A stretch of 64,000 bases of DNA from Thermoleophilaceae bacterium (GTDB lineage Bacteria; Actinomycetota; Thermoleophilia; Solirubrobacterales; Thermoleophilaceae): positions 1-64,000 of the forward strand of contig DASUWY010000016.1 of NCBI GenBank assembly GCA_036378175.1, given 5' to 3'. Position 1 is the stretch's first letter. Each line of letters opens with the position of its first letter. The notes beneath the pieces are model-generated. The model saw only the letters and a program-made list of their open reading frames with translations. It made no database searches and was not told where the DNA came from. This document shows, piece after piece, positions 15,932-24,885 of the stretch. A program made the translations under genes and the position numbers.

Positions 15932-18900
15932 TACGCGGAAGCCGTCTCGGCCGGTCAGCGCGATGAGCCGCTGCCCGTCGTGCGGGGAGCACCGCACGGG
16001 CGCGCGTGCCGCGACCCGGGCGACCATCGACCTCAAATCGGCCCGCAAGGGCCTCCACGCGCTCGGCGCTCGACGCGAGCCCCACGTGACCCTCGCGTAG
16101 GGCGGCCTCGCGACGCCCGGTCTCGAAGCCGCGGCCGTCATCCTGCACGCGGAGCTCGATCCACTCGTCCCGGCGCCGCACCACCACGCTCACGTGGCTG
16201 GCCCCGGCGTGTTTTGCGACGTTCGTCAGGAGCTCCCGCGCAAGCGACAGGATCAACTCGTCGTGGACGCCGGTGGCCTCGGAGTCCACCTCGATCTCGC
16301 ACTCGAAGTTGCCGCGACGCGCTTGATGGTCGGCCACGGCGCGAATCGCCGAGGCCAGGCCGGCGTGCTCGAGCACGACCGGATGGAGATTGAAGACCGC
16401 TTCGCGCAGGAGCTGCACGGCGCGCTCGATCCCCTCCTTCGCGCGGACGGCGCGCTCAGGATCGCCCTGTGGGTCCTCGATCACCTCCACCAGGTCCTGG
16501 CGGCTCGCGAGCAGATCCTGCAGCGCGTGGTCGTGCAAGACCTCCGAGATGCTCCGGCGCGCGCGGTCCTCGGCGGCAAGCGTCTGCGCAACCAGGCGCC
16601 CGCGGGCCGCCGCCAGCTCCACGATCCGCTCCTCGGTGCGCTTGCGCCCGATGGCGGTGGCCAGCACGTTCGCCACGGACTGGAGGAAGTGCACCTCATC
16701 CGTCGTGAAGGAGCGCCTCCTCGTGCTGTGGCCACACAGCGCGCCGAACGGGCGCGACTCGCCCTCGATCGTCACGCATACACCGCTCCGCGCGCTGAGC
16801 TCGCGCAGGAGCGGCGAGCGTTCGAAGCGAGTCTCGGCCTCGAAGTCCTCGACGACCACCGGGCCATCGATGTCAATGGCATAGGCGGCATGAGACGAGC
16901 GTGGGTCGGACGGGATCCGCCGGTGCGCAGTGTCCTCGGCGAAGCCGAGACCCGCATGCAGGATGAGCCTGTCCTCGCCCGGATCGGCCTCAACCACGGC
17001 ACAGAAGTCGAGCCCGAGCGTCTCCGACACGAGTGAGACGGCGGCCTCCGTGATCTCGGCGAGGCTCACGCCCTCGAGCGCGCGACGGCCCAGCTCGGCC
17101 ACCGCCGCCTGGCGCATCTCGAAGCGCTTGCGGTCGGTCACGTCCGTTGCGGTGCCAGTGGCGCCCAGCACGGTGCCGTCGTCGTCCTGCAGCACGATCG
17201 CGTTCACGCTCAGGTCCACCGGCCGGCCGTCCTTGCGGACGTGGCGGGTCTCGTAGCTGAAGAGCGGCGTTCCCCTCAGAACGCCCCTGAAGGCGTCCTC
17301 GTCCTTCAGGCGCTGCGCGTCGGTCTCGAAGTCCGCGATCGGCCGGCCCAGCATCTCCTCCGGCTCGTAGCCGTAGATCCTGCGCGCGGCGCGGTTCACG
17401 AACGTGAAGCGGCCGCCCGTGTCCACCGACCAGATGAGATCGCTCGAGGTTTCCACGAGGTCGCGGTACTTCCGCTCGGACTCACGCAGCCGCTCCTCCG
17501 AGCGCTTCCGGTCGGTCACGTCCTTGGCCACGCCGTAGATCAGTTCCTCATCGGGGCTGGCGTAGGCACTCCAGAGGAGCCAGCGGGTGCTCCCGTCCTT
17601 GTGCATGTAGCGGTTCTCGAAGTTCAGGGTGAGCTCGCCCGCGGCGCGAAGCCGCTCGAACTCGCGCAGCGTGTGCGCACGATCCTCCTCCGCCACGAAG
17701 TCGAGGAACGGCCCGGCGAGCAGCTCCTCGGCCGTGTACCCGAGCGCGCGTTCCCACGCCGGGTTCACGCTCCTCACGCGGCCCTCGAAGTCCACGGTGA
17801 GGAACAGGTCGCGCGTGAGCGCGTAGAGCCTGCCGGTGGCCTCCTCGAGCCGTCGCTGCTCCGTCAGGTCCACCGCCTGCACGAGCGCGAACTGCGCCTC
17901 GCCCGTGGGGCGCCGCACGGACGCGCCGAGCAGCCTCGCCCACACCGTGTTGCCGTCCGCGTGCACGAAGCGCGTCTCGAGCGGGGAGAAGTCGCCTGCG
18001 CCCGAGAGCAGCCGCGCGCGGCGTGTGCCGGCGAGCTGCCTGTCCTCGGGATGCACCACGTCGTCCCAGCCGAGACGCCCGAGCTCTTCCTTTGAACGAC
18101 CGAGCAGCCGGCAGAACGCCGGATTCGTCTGCACGAACCCGCCGTCGGCGTCGATGACCGCCATCCCCACCGCGGCGTTCTCGAACAGGCTCCTGAAGCG
18201 CTCCTCGCTCGCCCGCACCGCGGCCTCCGAGATCCGCCGCTCGGTGATGTCGGTGGACGCGCCGGTGACCGCCACCACCTGACCGTCGTCGGCGAGAAGC
18301 GGGATGGCGCGATACTCCACCACGGTCACGGTCCCGTCCTTTCGCAGCAGCTCCGTCTCGCCTTCGAACAGCGTGTCCGGCGCGGCGGCGGCCATCACGC
18401 GGGCGAACGATTCCGCGTTCTCCTGCCTGCGCTCGGGTGGGATGAAGTCGAGGAACGGCTTGCCGATCAGCTCGGAGGCGCTGTAGCCGTATATCCGCTC
18501 CACCGCGCCGCTCACGTAGTCGAAGCAGCCGTCGGGGCCAACCGTCCAGATCATGTCCTGCGTGGTCTCCACGAGGGTGCGGTAGCGCTGCTCGCTCCGC
18601 GCCAGGCGCTCGGTGGCGAGGCGATTCTCGGTCACGTCCACCACCACGCAGCCGAGACCCCGGCCGCCCGCCACCTCCACCGGGTAGTAGCTCACGAGCC
18701 AGTGCCGCGTCTCGCCTGCACTCGCCACGGTGGTCCCGCTCACCTCGACCGGCGGCGCGGGGATGCCGCTATCGAGCACGCCGCGGAGGAAGGTCTCGAT
18801 GTTCCCGGCAAGATCCGGCACCACCTCCCACACGGTGCGACCGATGTGCTCGAGCGGGGGGATGCCGTTCATCTCGGCCAGCGCGTCGTTCACGCGCAGG

Positions 18901-19526
18901 TAGCGCAGCTCCTCGTCGAGGATCGCGAACCCCACCGGCGCGCCGCGCTGGAGTGCATCGAGCTGCACCCCGGCCTCCACCGCCTCGCGCCGAACCTCGG
19001 AGCCGCTGATGGCGAGCACCGCGAGCTGCGCCAGGTGGGCGACGAGCTCCTCGTCCTCGACGGTGAACTCGCCCTCGTACCTGTCGGAGAGCTGCATCAG
19101 CCCGATCGTCCTGCCGTCCGAGGCGAGCAGCGGCGCGGCCAGCCAGCCGCGCAGGGGCGGATGTGTGCCGGCAACGCCTCCGAAGCGATTGAAGGCGGGG
19201 TGCGACTCGAGCTCGGCCTGGGACAGCCGCATCGGGCGGCCCTCGCGCACGACGAGCGCGTAGATGCCGCTGCCGTCCGGCGGCTCGTCGTAATCGCGCC
19301 AGGCCGCGTACTTGTCGGAAAGCGAGATGCCCGTGATCGACTGCGCGGCGCCGACCGTGGTGAGACTGATCACCGCCTGATGTGCGCCCACCACCTCGCG
19401 GGCGATGTCCGCCACGCGCTGAAGCAGCTCGTCACGCGGAAGCTCCGCGTCGATCGCGCGCGCCGCCTGTGTGAGCAGCGCGATCCGGCTGTGCGCCGTT
19501 CCCTCTCGAGGCGCGCCGTTTCGCAC
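15900..19526 (-). CDS. Multi-sensor GAF/PAS histidine kinase (NarL-partner type)
   Basis: A 1,208-residue soluble kinase without membrane helices. An N-terminal GAF domain (about residues 10-180) is followed by about five PAS/PAC repeats (190-800), a second GAF (820-970), a HisKA_3-type dimerisation segment with His998 (EVLHDHALQDLL), and an HATPase with Asn1102 (ELLTNVAKHAG) and DDGRGFE. After the normal end of the HATPase (TRARAVLP) there are 29 extra basic residues, where the gene runs into the antisense of the HTH gene. The GTG start shares one base with the TAG of the upstream regulator, so kinase and regulator are co-transcribed. Confidence 0.92.
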   Translation of the reverse strand: MRNGAPREGTAHSRIALLTQAARAIDAELPRDELLQRVADIAREVVGAHQAVISLTTVGAAQSITGISLSDKYAAWRDYDEPPDGSGIYALVVREGRPMRLSQAELESHPAFNRFGGVAGTHPPLRGWLAAPLLASDGRTIGLMQLSDRYEGEFTVEDEELVAHLAQLAVLAISGSEVRREAVEAGVQLDALQRGAPVGFAILDEELRYLRVNDALAEMNGIPPLEHIGRTVWEVVPDLAGNIETFLRGVLDSGIPAPPVEVSGTTVASAGETRHWLVSYYPVEVAGGRGLGCVVVDVTENRLATERLARSEQRYRTLVETTQDMIWTVGPDGCFDYVSGAVERIYGYSASELIGKPFLDFIPPERRQENAESFARVMAAAAPDTLFEGETELLRKDGTVTVVEYRAIPLLADDGQVVAVTGASTDITERRISEAAVRASEERFRSLFENAAVGMAVIDADGGFVQTNPAFCRLLGRSKEELGRLGWDDVVHPEDRQLAGTRRARLLSGAGDFSPLETRFVHADGNTVWARLLGASVRRPTGEAQFALVQAVDLTEQRRLEEATGRLYALTRDLFLTVDFEGRVRSVNPAWERALGYTAEELLAGPFLDFVAEEDRAHTLREFERLRAAGELTLNFENRYMHKDGSTRWLLWSAYASPDEELIYGVAKDVTDRKRSEERLRESERKYRDLVETSSDLIWSVDTGGRFTFVNRAARRIYGYEPEEMLGRPIADFETDAQRLKDEDAFRGVLRGTPLFSYETRHVRKDGRPVDLSVNAIVLQDDDGTVLGATGTATDVTDRKRFEMRQAAVAELGRRALEGVSLAEITEAAVSLVSETLGLDFCAVVEADPGEDRLILHAGLGFAEDTAHRRIPSDPRSSHAAYAIDIDGPVVVEDFEAETRFERSPLLRELSARSGVCVTIEGESRPFGALCGHSTRRRSFTTDEVHFLQSVANVLATAIGRKRTEERIVELAAARGRLVAQTLAAEDRARRSISEVLHDHALQDLLASRQDLVEVIEDPQGDPERAVRAKEGIERAVQLLREAVFNLHPVVLEHAGLASAIRAVADHQARRGNFECEIEVDSEATGVHDELILSLARELLTNVAKHAGASHVSVVVRRRDEWIELRVQDDGRGFETGRREAALREGHVGLASSAERVEALAGRFEVDGRPGRGTRARAVLPARRAAAHRADRPRRLPRISGVRRGSGR

Positions 19527-20173
19527 TACTCGAGCAGGCCGCGCCGCATCGCCGCCGCCACCGCGGCCGCGCGGTCCGACACGCCGAGCTTCTCGTAGAG
19601 GCTCTGCAGGTGGGTCTTCACGGTGGCGGGACTCAGATGCAGCTGGCCCGCGATGTCGGGGGCGGAGCGGCCGTCGGCGGTCAACCGCAGAATCTCGCGC
19701 TCGCGCGGGGTGAGGACGGGCCTGCCGGACGCCTCGCGCATGCGGATCTGGGCGGTGAGGCCCGTCTGGATCTCTGGCGAGAGGAAGGCCTCGCCGCGGG
19801 CCACCGCGGCCACGGCGTCGAAGATCGCGGCGCGATCGGCCTCCTTCGAAAGGTATGCCCCCGCGCCCATCGCGATCGCGCGATACACGAGGTCGCTCTC
19901 CACGTAAGCGGACAGGAACACCACGCGCGTGGGAAGCTCGTCGCGCTTGATCGCGTTCAGCACCTCCATGCCGTCGAGACCTGGCATGCGCACGTCGAGC
20001 ACGGCCACGTCCGGCACGAGCTTCACGATTTGCGGCAGCGCCTCACGGCCGTCGGATGCCTGTCCGACCAGCTCGAGATCGGGCCGTTCCCTGATGGCCC
20101 GAACGAGTCCCTCGCGATAGACGGGGTGATCGTCCGCTACGTAGACGCGCACCCTCTGAGTCCCCCGCGGCAT
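19526..20173 (-). CDS. NarL/LuxR-family response regulator
   Basis: A 215-residue regulator with a receiver (acidic Asp14-Asp15, phosphorylation site Asp60 in PDVAVLDVRMPG) and a C-terminal LuxR HTH (LTPREREILRLTADGRS then SPATVKTHLQSLYEKLG). It should be the partner of the kinase gene it overlaps by one base. ATG 20173 is chosen because AAGGGG lies four nt before it; an ATG at 20197 would add eight residues. The degenerate receiver gene lies upstream in the same direction, 42 bp away. Confidence 0.92.
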   Translation of the reverse strand: MPRGTQRVRVYVADDHPVYREGLVRAIRERPDLELVGQASDGREALPQIVKLVPDVAVLDVRMPGLDGMEVLNAIKRDELPTRVVFLSAYVESDLVYRAIAMGAGAYLSKEADRAAIFDAVAAVARGEAFLSPEIQTGLTAQIRMREASGRPVLTPREREILRLTADGRSAPDIAGQLHLSPATVKTHLQSLYEKLGVSDRAAAVAAAMRRGLLE

Positions 20174-20215
20174 AGGCCCCTTTGTAGCAGCCCGCACCCC
20201 TCCGGGCGCCGAATG

Positions 20216-20641
20216 TCAGAGGGGAGACTCGCCGATCGCGACGATGCGCTCGCAGAGCTGGCTGCGGGTCGAATCCTTGTCGAGCACGGCGGCAAGACCC
20301 ATGGACCGGGCGGCGGCCTCGAGCGTCTCGTTGGCTTCCCCGCTGATCAGCGCGAGGCGCGTGCCCAGCGGGCGGTCGAGACCGCTCAGGATGTCGCAGA
20401 CCTCGAGGCCGTCCAGCTTCGGCATCCGCACCTCGAGCACCGCGACGTCCGGCTCGAGGCGCAGGATGTCCTCGAGCGCCCGCCGCCCGTCGGCCGACTC
20501 CGCGAGCAACTCGAGGCGCGGGTGTGCGGCGATTGCTCTCGCCAGACCGTCCCTGTATGCCTCGTGGCCGTCCGCCAGAAGCACCGAAAAAGTTCGCACC
20601 GATTTAGTTGGCGTTCCCGCCGCGGGTTCCGGTTGACCCAT
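20216..20641 (-). CDS. Degenerate receiver protein with Glu at the phosphorylation site
   Basis: A 141-residue receiver-only protein. At the phosphorylation site the sequence is PDVAVLEVRMPKLDG: Glu70 (codon GAG) replaces Asp. The acidic pair is also changed, LLADGHEAY having Asp24-Gly25 in place of Asp-Asp. Lys122 (VLDKDS) and Ser100 (ALISGE) remain. Glu at this site often mimics the phosphorylated state, so the protein may be constitutively active or a decoy, binding the same partners as its neighbours. It is first in the minus-strand run receiver - NarL regulator - kinase. Its role is inferred. Confidence 0.82.
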   Translation of the reverse strand: MGQPEPAAGTPTKSVRTFSVLLADGHEAYRDGLARAIAAHPRLELLAESADGRRALEDILRLEPDVAVLEVRMPKLDGLEVCDILSGLDRPLGTRLALISGEANETLEAAARSMGLAAVLDKDSTRSQLCERIVAIGESPL

Positions 20642-20733
20642 TCTGTGCCCGCCGTGTCACCTTCACGCTGCCATGCTCCGATGCCCCTGGCAGCGCCCGC
20701 CTCACCCAAGCGTGGGTGGGATCGGATTAGAGG

Positions 20734-20769
20734 GGATCATACGATCGAACTACTCCGATCGTATGATCC
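20734..20769. promoter_or_regulatory. 14-bp perfect inverted repeat with outward -10-like arms
   Basis: GGATCATACGATCG (20734-20747) and CGATCGTATGATCC (20756-20769) are perfect complements around AACTACTC. Each arm contains TATGAT reading outward. It lies between the degenerate receiver gene (minus) and the MBL-fold gene (plus), so it may be a shared operator for a dimeric regulator. A terminator role is unlikely because both genes start here. Confidence 0.6.
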
Positions 20770-20823
20770 GCGCAGAGTCACGGAGTTGCGGAATTGCAGG
20801 GCTTTCGCCCGGCCGGCGCGCTG

Positions 20824-20829
20824 TAGCAT
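20824..20829 (+). promoter_or_regulatory. Candidate -10 element of the MBL-fold gene
   Basis: TAGCAT lies seven nt before GTG 20837. It overlaps the in-frame ATG at 20828. If it is a promoter, translation starts at the GTG on a leaderless mRNA. Confidence 0.4.
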
Positions 20830-21511
20830 GGCCGCGGTGCGCGAGCTGGGGCCCGGGTTCTGGCATTGGCAGGCGACGCATCCGGAGTGGACGCCGGGCG
20901 CGCCCTGGCCGCGGGACGTGTCGTCGCATGCGATCGACGATGGCTCGCGCCTGCTGCTCTTCGATCCGCTGGCCGTCCCGGAGGAGCTGCTGGCGCTCGC
21001 CGCCGCCCGGGAGCCGGTGATCGTCCTCACCGCCCCATGGCACGAGCGTGATACACGGGCGCTCGCGGAGCGGCTCGGGGCCTTCGTCTTCGCCCCGCCG
21101 CCTGACTCGGCGCAGGACCTGATCCACAAGTACGGCATCACCGCCGAGCAGGCCGGCGATGGGAGCCCCGACCTTCAGTGGCTTCGAGGCGGCGGCACCA
21201 CCGTGCACTGGTACACCGGCGGTGAGGAGCTTTCGATCGGACTCCGCGCGTACGCCGGGCGGGAGCACAACGACGTCGTGTTGTGGAGCGAGCGTGTCCG
21301 CGCCGTGATCGCCGGCGATACGCTCGCCGACTTCGGCTCGGGTCTCGCGCTGAACCTCCGGCCGCGCGGCGCCGTGACGCGCGAGGCGGTGCTGGCGCGC
21401 CTGCGGCCGCTACTCGACCTGCCGCTGGAGGTGGTGTGTCCGGCGCACGGATCGCCGGCAGACCGCGCCGCGCTCGAGTGGGCGCTCTCCGTCAGAGCCG
21501 GTGACGCTTGA
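20828..21511 (+). CDS. MBL-fold-like protein with reduced metal motif
   Basis: A 227-residue protein (224 if it starts at GTG 20837). LGPGFWHWQATHPEW, SRLLLFDPLAVPEELL and the terminal VVCPAHGSPAD resemble metallo-beta-lactamase-fold proteins: strand-loop order, the buried Asp in FDPL and the late His in AHG are in place. The usual HxHxDH loop is reduced to TAPWHERDTRAL, so binding of two metals is doubtful. It may be a non-hydrolytic or altered member. Substrate unknown. Convergent with the 58-residue gene, overlapping it by 20 bp. A much longer open frame upstream is antisense shadow. Confidence 0.7.
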   Translation: MAAVRELGPGFWHWQATHPEWTPGAPWPRDVSSHAIDDGSRLLLFDPLAVPEELLALAAAREPVIVLTAPWHERDTRALAERLGAFVFAPPPDSAQDLIHKYGITAEQAGDGSPDLQWLRGGGTTVHWYTGGEELSIGLRAYAGREHNDVVLWSERVRAVIAGDTLADFGSGLALNLRPRGAVTREAVLARLRPLLDLPLEVVCPAHGSPADRAALEWALSVRAGDA

Positions 21512-21668
21512 CGATGGCGTTCCGATTTCGGCGAAGCGCTTGACCGATCCCCGGCCTGCGTATCCGGTGCAGGTAGTCGATGCACCAGTCGAGCTGCTCG
21601 ATCGCGAGCTCGGCGGCATCGCGAAAACGCTCTGCCTCGGATCGCCGACCCGCATTGCGATTCGCCAC
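21492..21668 (-). CDS. Small conserved-looking protein downstream of ftsZ, 58 residues
   Basis: A GTG start is preceded by a strong Shine-Dalgarno, AGGAGG, seven nt away. The product begins MANRNAGRRSEAERFRDAAE and continues LAIEQLDWCIDYLHRIRRP before a basic C-terminus. It is amphipathic-helical, rich in Arg and Glu, with one Cys and no membrane segment. It lies 101 bp after ftsZ on the same strand and may ride on the ftsZ transcript. I do not recognise a named family. Its end overlaps the convergent MBL-fold gene. Confidence 0.7.
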   Translation of the reverse strand: MANRNAGRRSEAERFRDAAELAIEQLDWCIDYLHRIRRPGIGQALRRNRNAIVKRHRL

Positions 21669-21769
21669 GTTCCCGCCTCCTCTCAGCGCCACCCGGTTCG
21701 CTTCCGACGGTCGGCGTACCCCGGTCTCGCCACGGAAGGCGTAAGTGGGCGCGGAGACGCTCGGGTGCG

Positions 21770-22864
21770 TCAGTCCTTCAGGAACGACGGAATGTCGATC
21801 TCGTCTTCCGAGATCTCGAGAGACGACCGCTGCCGGTCGTCCATCGCGATGTCGCCGCGGTCCCGCGGGCGCTCGCGCCGCTGGGAGCGCTCGACGTCGA
21901 ACAGCGCGCCACCGCCGCGGCGCTTGTCGAAGCCCGTGGCGATCACGGTCACGCGGACCTCGTCGGACAGGCTTTCGTCGATCACCGCGCCGAAGATGAT
22001 GTTCGAGTTGTGATCGGCCGCGCTCTGCACGATCTCGGCCGCCTCGTTCACCTCGAACAGGCCGAGGTCGTTGCCCCCGGTGATGTTCAGCAGGATGCCC
22101 GTGGCGCCCTCCACCGACTGCTCGAGCAGCGGGCTCGAGATCGCGTTCTTGGCGGCCTCGGACGCGCGGCTCTCGCCGCTCGCCGAACCAATGCCCATCA
22201 GCGCCGAGCCGGCGTCGTGCATGATCGTGCGCACGTCGGCGAAGTCGAGGTTGATCAGGCCCGGGATCGTGATCAGGTCCGTGATGCCCTGCACGCCCTG
22301 GCGCAGCACGTTGTCCGCCTCGCGGAACGCGTCGAGGATGCTCGTGCGCCGCTCGACGATCGTGAGCAGCTTCTCGTTCGGGATCACGATCAGCGTGTCC
22401 ACCTGCTCGCGCAGCCGGTCGATGCCCTCGGCTGCCTGACGGGAGCGCTGCGACCCCTCGAACTCGAACGGCCGGGTGACCACGCCCACCGTCAGAGCCC
22501 CGATCTCGTGCTTGGCCACCTCGGCGATCACGGGGGCCGCTCCGGTGCCGGTGCCGCCGCCCTCGCCGGCCGTGACGAAGACCATGTCCGCGCCCTTGAG
22601 CGCCTCCTTGATCTCGTCGCGGCTCTCGTTGGCGGCGCCGTAGCCCGTCTCCGGGTCCGCGCCGGCGCCGAGCCCGCGCGTGAGCTGCGCGCCTATCTGA
22701 AGCTTGATGTCCGCGTCGCACATCTGGAGCGCCTGCGCGTCGGTGTTCACGGCGATGAACTCAACGCCCTTGAGGCCGGCATCGACCATCCGGTTCACCG
22801 CGTTGGTGCCGCCGCCGCCGACCCCGACGACCTTGATCACCGCCAGGTAGCTACCTGTGTCCAT
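21770..22864 (-). CDS. ftsZ: Cell division GTPase FtsZ
   Basis: A 364-residue tubulin homologue that forms the Z ring. The GTP-binding tubulin signature GGGTGTG is at residues 102-108; the T7 loop region ([15 protein letters not shown]) carries the catalytic acidic residues. The C-terminal linker is short and the tail [12 protein letters not shown] matches the conserved peptide that binds FtsZ partners. GAGG lies eight nt before ATG 22864. A near-consensus promoter lies about 115 bp upstream. No ftsA lies beside it, as expected for actinobacteria. Last gene of the dcw cluster. Confidence 0.98.
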   Translation of the reverse strand: MDTGSYLAVIKVVGVGGGGTNAVNRMVDAGLKGVEFIAVNTDAQALQMCDADIKLQIGAQLTRGLGAGADPETGYGAANESRDEIKEALKGADMVFVTAGEGGGTGTGAAPVIAEVAKHEIGALTVGVVTRPFEFEGSQRSRQAAEGIDRLREQVDTLIVIPNEKLLTIVERRTSILDAFREADNVLRQGVQGITDLITIPGLINLDFADVRTIMHDAGSALMGIGSASGESRASEAAKNAISSPLLEQSVEGATGILLNITGGNDLGLFEVNEAAEIVQSAADHNSNIIFGAVIDESLSDEVRVTVIATGFDKRRGGGALFDVERSQRRERPRDRGDIAMDDRQRSSLEISEDEIDIPSFLKD

Positions 22865-22979
22865 GCCGATTGCCTCGTACGTTCCAGTCGAATGCTTTAG
22901 CCGTGCGAGAGGGTTGGCCGTCCGACTCTCTAGTCAGACTTGAGGGTTATTTGCCGGTCCCCGCGCCCGCAAAGTGCGC

Positions 22980-23009
22980 ACTGTAGGCGTTTTTTGGGCG
23001 AACTGTCAA
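22980..23009 (-). promoter_or_regulatory. ftsZ: Near-consensus housekeeping promoter of ftsZ
   Basis: On the minus strand TTGACA (23009..23004), 18 nt, TACAGT (22985..22980). It lies in the 200-bp gap between ftsQ and ftsZ, about 115 nt before the ftsZ ATG. It is the best -35/-10 pair in the window, and gives ftsZ a source of transcript independent of the upstream dcw genes, as in many bacteria. Confidence 0.75.
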
Positions 23010-23065
23010 TGCGGGGGGAGAATTTGTGCAACCCGGCAACCCTCGACCAGCGCTTGAGACTGGGC

Positions 23066-23983
23066 TCAGCCTCCCGTTGAGGGTTGAGGGTTGAGTGGAG
23101 TCGCGGAGGGCGGAGTTGCGGAGGGCAGGGTCTGGCCCGTGGGGCCGGTCGTCCCGGTGGTTCCCTGAGCGTTCGATTGCGCCGAGACGTCGTTGCCGGT
23201 GGTGCTGATGGGTGCCAGCGTCTGGGCGTCGAGGCCACCCGCCACGGCGCGGCCGGGAATGCGGACGTCCACGTAGGTGGCGCCGTGGGACGACGGGTCC
23301 GCCAGCACGGCGGCCACCGCGGCCCACTTCGCATACGGGCGGCTGGCGGTGCCGAAGATGAGCCGCGGCCCGTTGCGCATGTGAACCACGATGCCCTCCT
23401 TGTCGTGGCCGACGGACAGCATCCGGCCGGCAAGCGCCGCCGGGGCCGCCGCCGCCACGTGCAGGGCGCTCAGCGGCACGCGGTCGGTGAGGGTGGCCTG
23501 CGGAACAGCGCCGCGGCTGGTGATCACCGGCAGCGGGTGGCCCGTGGCCACCCCGCGCAGCACCGTGCCGTCGGGTGCAAGCAGCAGCCGCTCCCCACCC
23601 ACCGCGAGCACAGCAGTGGGCTGCTCCTCGATCACGTGGATCTTCAGGGTGTGCGGGAAGCTCGGCTTCGCCACCACGGCCTTCACCACGGGGAAGCCCG
23701 ACACCGCCCCGTTGAGGTCCGCCTGCTTCACGTCGAGCGTGCTCATGTCCCGCGCCGCCGACGTGAGCGCGAGCCGGATCCGCGCGGCATCGCTCGTGGT
23801 GAGCCCGCTCACCGTGACGTGCTGGACGCTGACGAAGCTCGAGTGACGGAACCACAGCCGGTAGATGCCGAACAGGGCGAGCGCGATCAGCAGCGCGACG
23901 AGCGCGCGCCGCCGGATGTGGCGCGGCACGGACACCGAGATGCGCGGCAGGCGCCGAAGAGTGGCGGCGGCGGCTCTCACCAC
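23066..23983 (-). CDS. ftsQ: Cell division protein FtsQ/DivIB
   Basis: A 305-residue bitopic protein: basic cytoplasmic N-terminus, membrane helix about residues 27-42, POTRA domain (FVSVQHVTVSGLTTSDAARI, residues 50-120), then the FtsQ beta domain (GATYVDVRIPGRAVAGG). It scaffolds the divisome with FtsL and FtsI. It starts with GTG, overlapping the murB stop by 7 nt. The C-terminal 40 residues are a Ser/Thr/Pro/Gly tail ending PSATPPSATPLNPQPSTGG, encoded by short repeats. That tail is not part of the FtsQ fold. Confidence 0.93.
   Translation of the reverse strand: MVRAAAATLRRLPRISVSVPRHIRRRALVALLIALALFGIYRLWFRHSSFVSVQHVTVSGLTTSDAARIRLALTSAARDMSTLDVKQADLNGAVSGFPVVKAVVAKPSFPHTLKIHVIEEQPTAVLAVGGERLLLAPDGTVLRGVATGHPLPVITSRGAVPQATLTDRVPLSALHVAAAAPAALAGRMLSVGHDKEGIVVHMRNGPRLIFGTASRPYAKWAAVAAVLADPSSHGATYVDVRIPGRAVAGGLDAQTLAPISTTGNDVSAQSNAQGTTGTTGPTGQTLPSATPPSATPLNPQPSTGG
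23081..23130. repeat. Repeat DNA inside the 3' end of ftsQ
   Basis: TTGAGGG occurs in tandem, followed by GCGGAGGGCGGAGTTGC (23103-23119) and another GCGGAGGGC. The 17-nt word is identical to 37691-37707 in the 3' end of the ftsL-like gene. It encodes the SATPPSAT tail. Confidence 0.65.
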
Positions 23984-24885
23984 AGCGCTCCCTCCGCGTC
24001 CGCGTCGCCCAGCAGCTGCACCTCCGCCTCGAGCTCCACGCCGAAGCGCTCGCGCACCCGGCGGCGTCCCTCACGCATCAGCTCGAGCACATCGGCGGTG
24101 GTCGCCTCCCCCATGTTCTCCACGAAGTTCGCGTGCTTCTCCGAGAAGCGGGCGCCGCCGACGCGCAGGCCGCGGCAGCCCGCGGCCTCGAGCAGCATCC
24201 CTGCGGTTCGCCCCTCCGCGCGCGGGTCGTCCGGGTTCTTGAAGGTGGAGCCGAAGGTCTTGATGCCGGAGGGCTGAGCGGCCCGCCGCTGCTCGCGCAT
24301 GCCCGCGAGAGTGGCCTTCACCGCGTCGCTCTCGGCCGGCGCCAGCCCGAACGAGGCGCGCGAGACGATCTCGCGCGGCCGGAGGTTCGAGCGCCGGTAC
24401 TGAAAGCCGAGCTCCTCGGGGGCGCGGCGCTGGCTGCCATGCGCCGTGGTGATCTCCACCCACTCGAGGACCCTGCCGAGCTCGCCGCCGTAGGCGTTCG
24501 CGTTCATCCTCACGGCGCCGCCGACCGTCCCGGGGATGTTCACACCGAACTCGAGTCCGGTGAGGCCCCAGCGCGCGGCCCTTGCGGATGCCTGAGGGAG
24601 CCGGGCGCCGCCCCCGCACAGCACGCGGTTGCCGTCACGCTCGATCGTCGCGAGAGCGTCGTCGAGTTTCAGCACCAGTCCTCGGAATCCATCATCGGCT
24701 ACGAGGAGGTTCGAGCCGGAGCCCACCACTCCTACCTCGATACCCCCTTGGTCCGCCCAGGCGAGGAGCTCCGTGAGGCGCCCCGCGTCTCCTACACGCG
24801 CGAACCAGTCGGCCGGGCCGCCGGTGCGCACCGTCGTGAGCCGTGCGAGCGGGTAATCGCGCTCCACCCCCTCGGGCGGGTTCAC
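23977..24885 (-). CDS. murB: UDP-N-acetylenolpyruvoylglucosamine reductase
   Basis: A 302-residue FAD enzyme that reduces UDP-GlcNAc-enolpyruvate to UDP-MurNAc. Motifs: TTVRTGGPADWF, VVGSGSNLLVADDGFRG, the FAD-binding GVNIPGTVGGAVRMNANAYG, and near the end FSEKHANFVEN. The Ser general acid appears in PSGIKTFGSTFKNP, which is the type I/II S-x-F-K-N-P region. The frame stays open far upstream, but GTG 24885 overlaps the murC stop by 4 nt and gives the proper start. Confidence 0.96.
   Translation of the reverse strand: MNPPEGVERDYPLARLTTVRTGGPADWFARVGDAGRLTELLAWADQGGIEVGVVGSGSNLLVADDGFRGLVLKLDDALATIERDGNRVLCGGGARLPQASARAARWGLTGLEFGVNIPGTVGGAVRMNANAYGGELGRVLEWVEITTAHGSQRRAPEELGFQYRRSNLRPREIVSRASFGLAPAESDAVKATLAGMREQRRAAQPSGIKTFGSTFKNPDDPRAEGRTAGMLLEAAGCRGLRVGGARFSEKHANFVENMGEATTADVLELMREGRRRVRERFGVELEAEVQLLGDADAEGALW

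Noticed and set aside
19610-21511. 633-codon plus-strand open frame over two regulator genes
   Set aside because: Upstream of 20828 it is antisense of minus-strand genes with clear domains; His/Arg/Ala-rich translation typical of high-GC shadow frames. Only the 3' part is kept as the MBL-fold gene.
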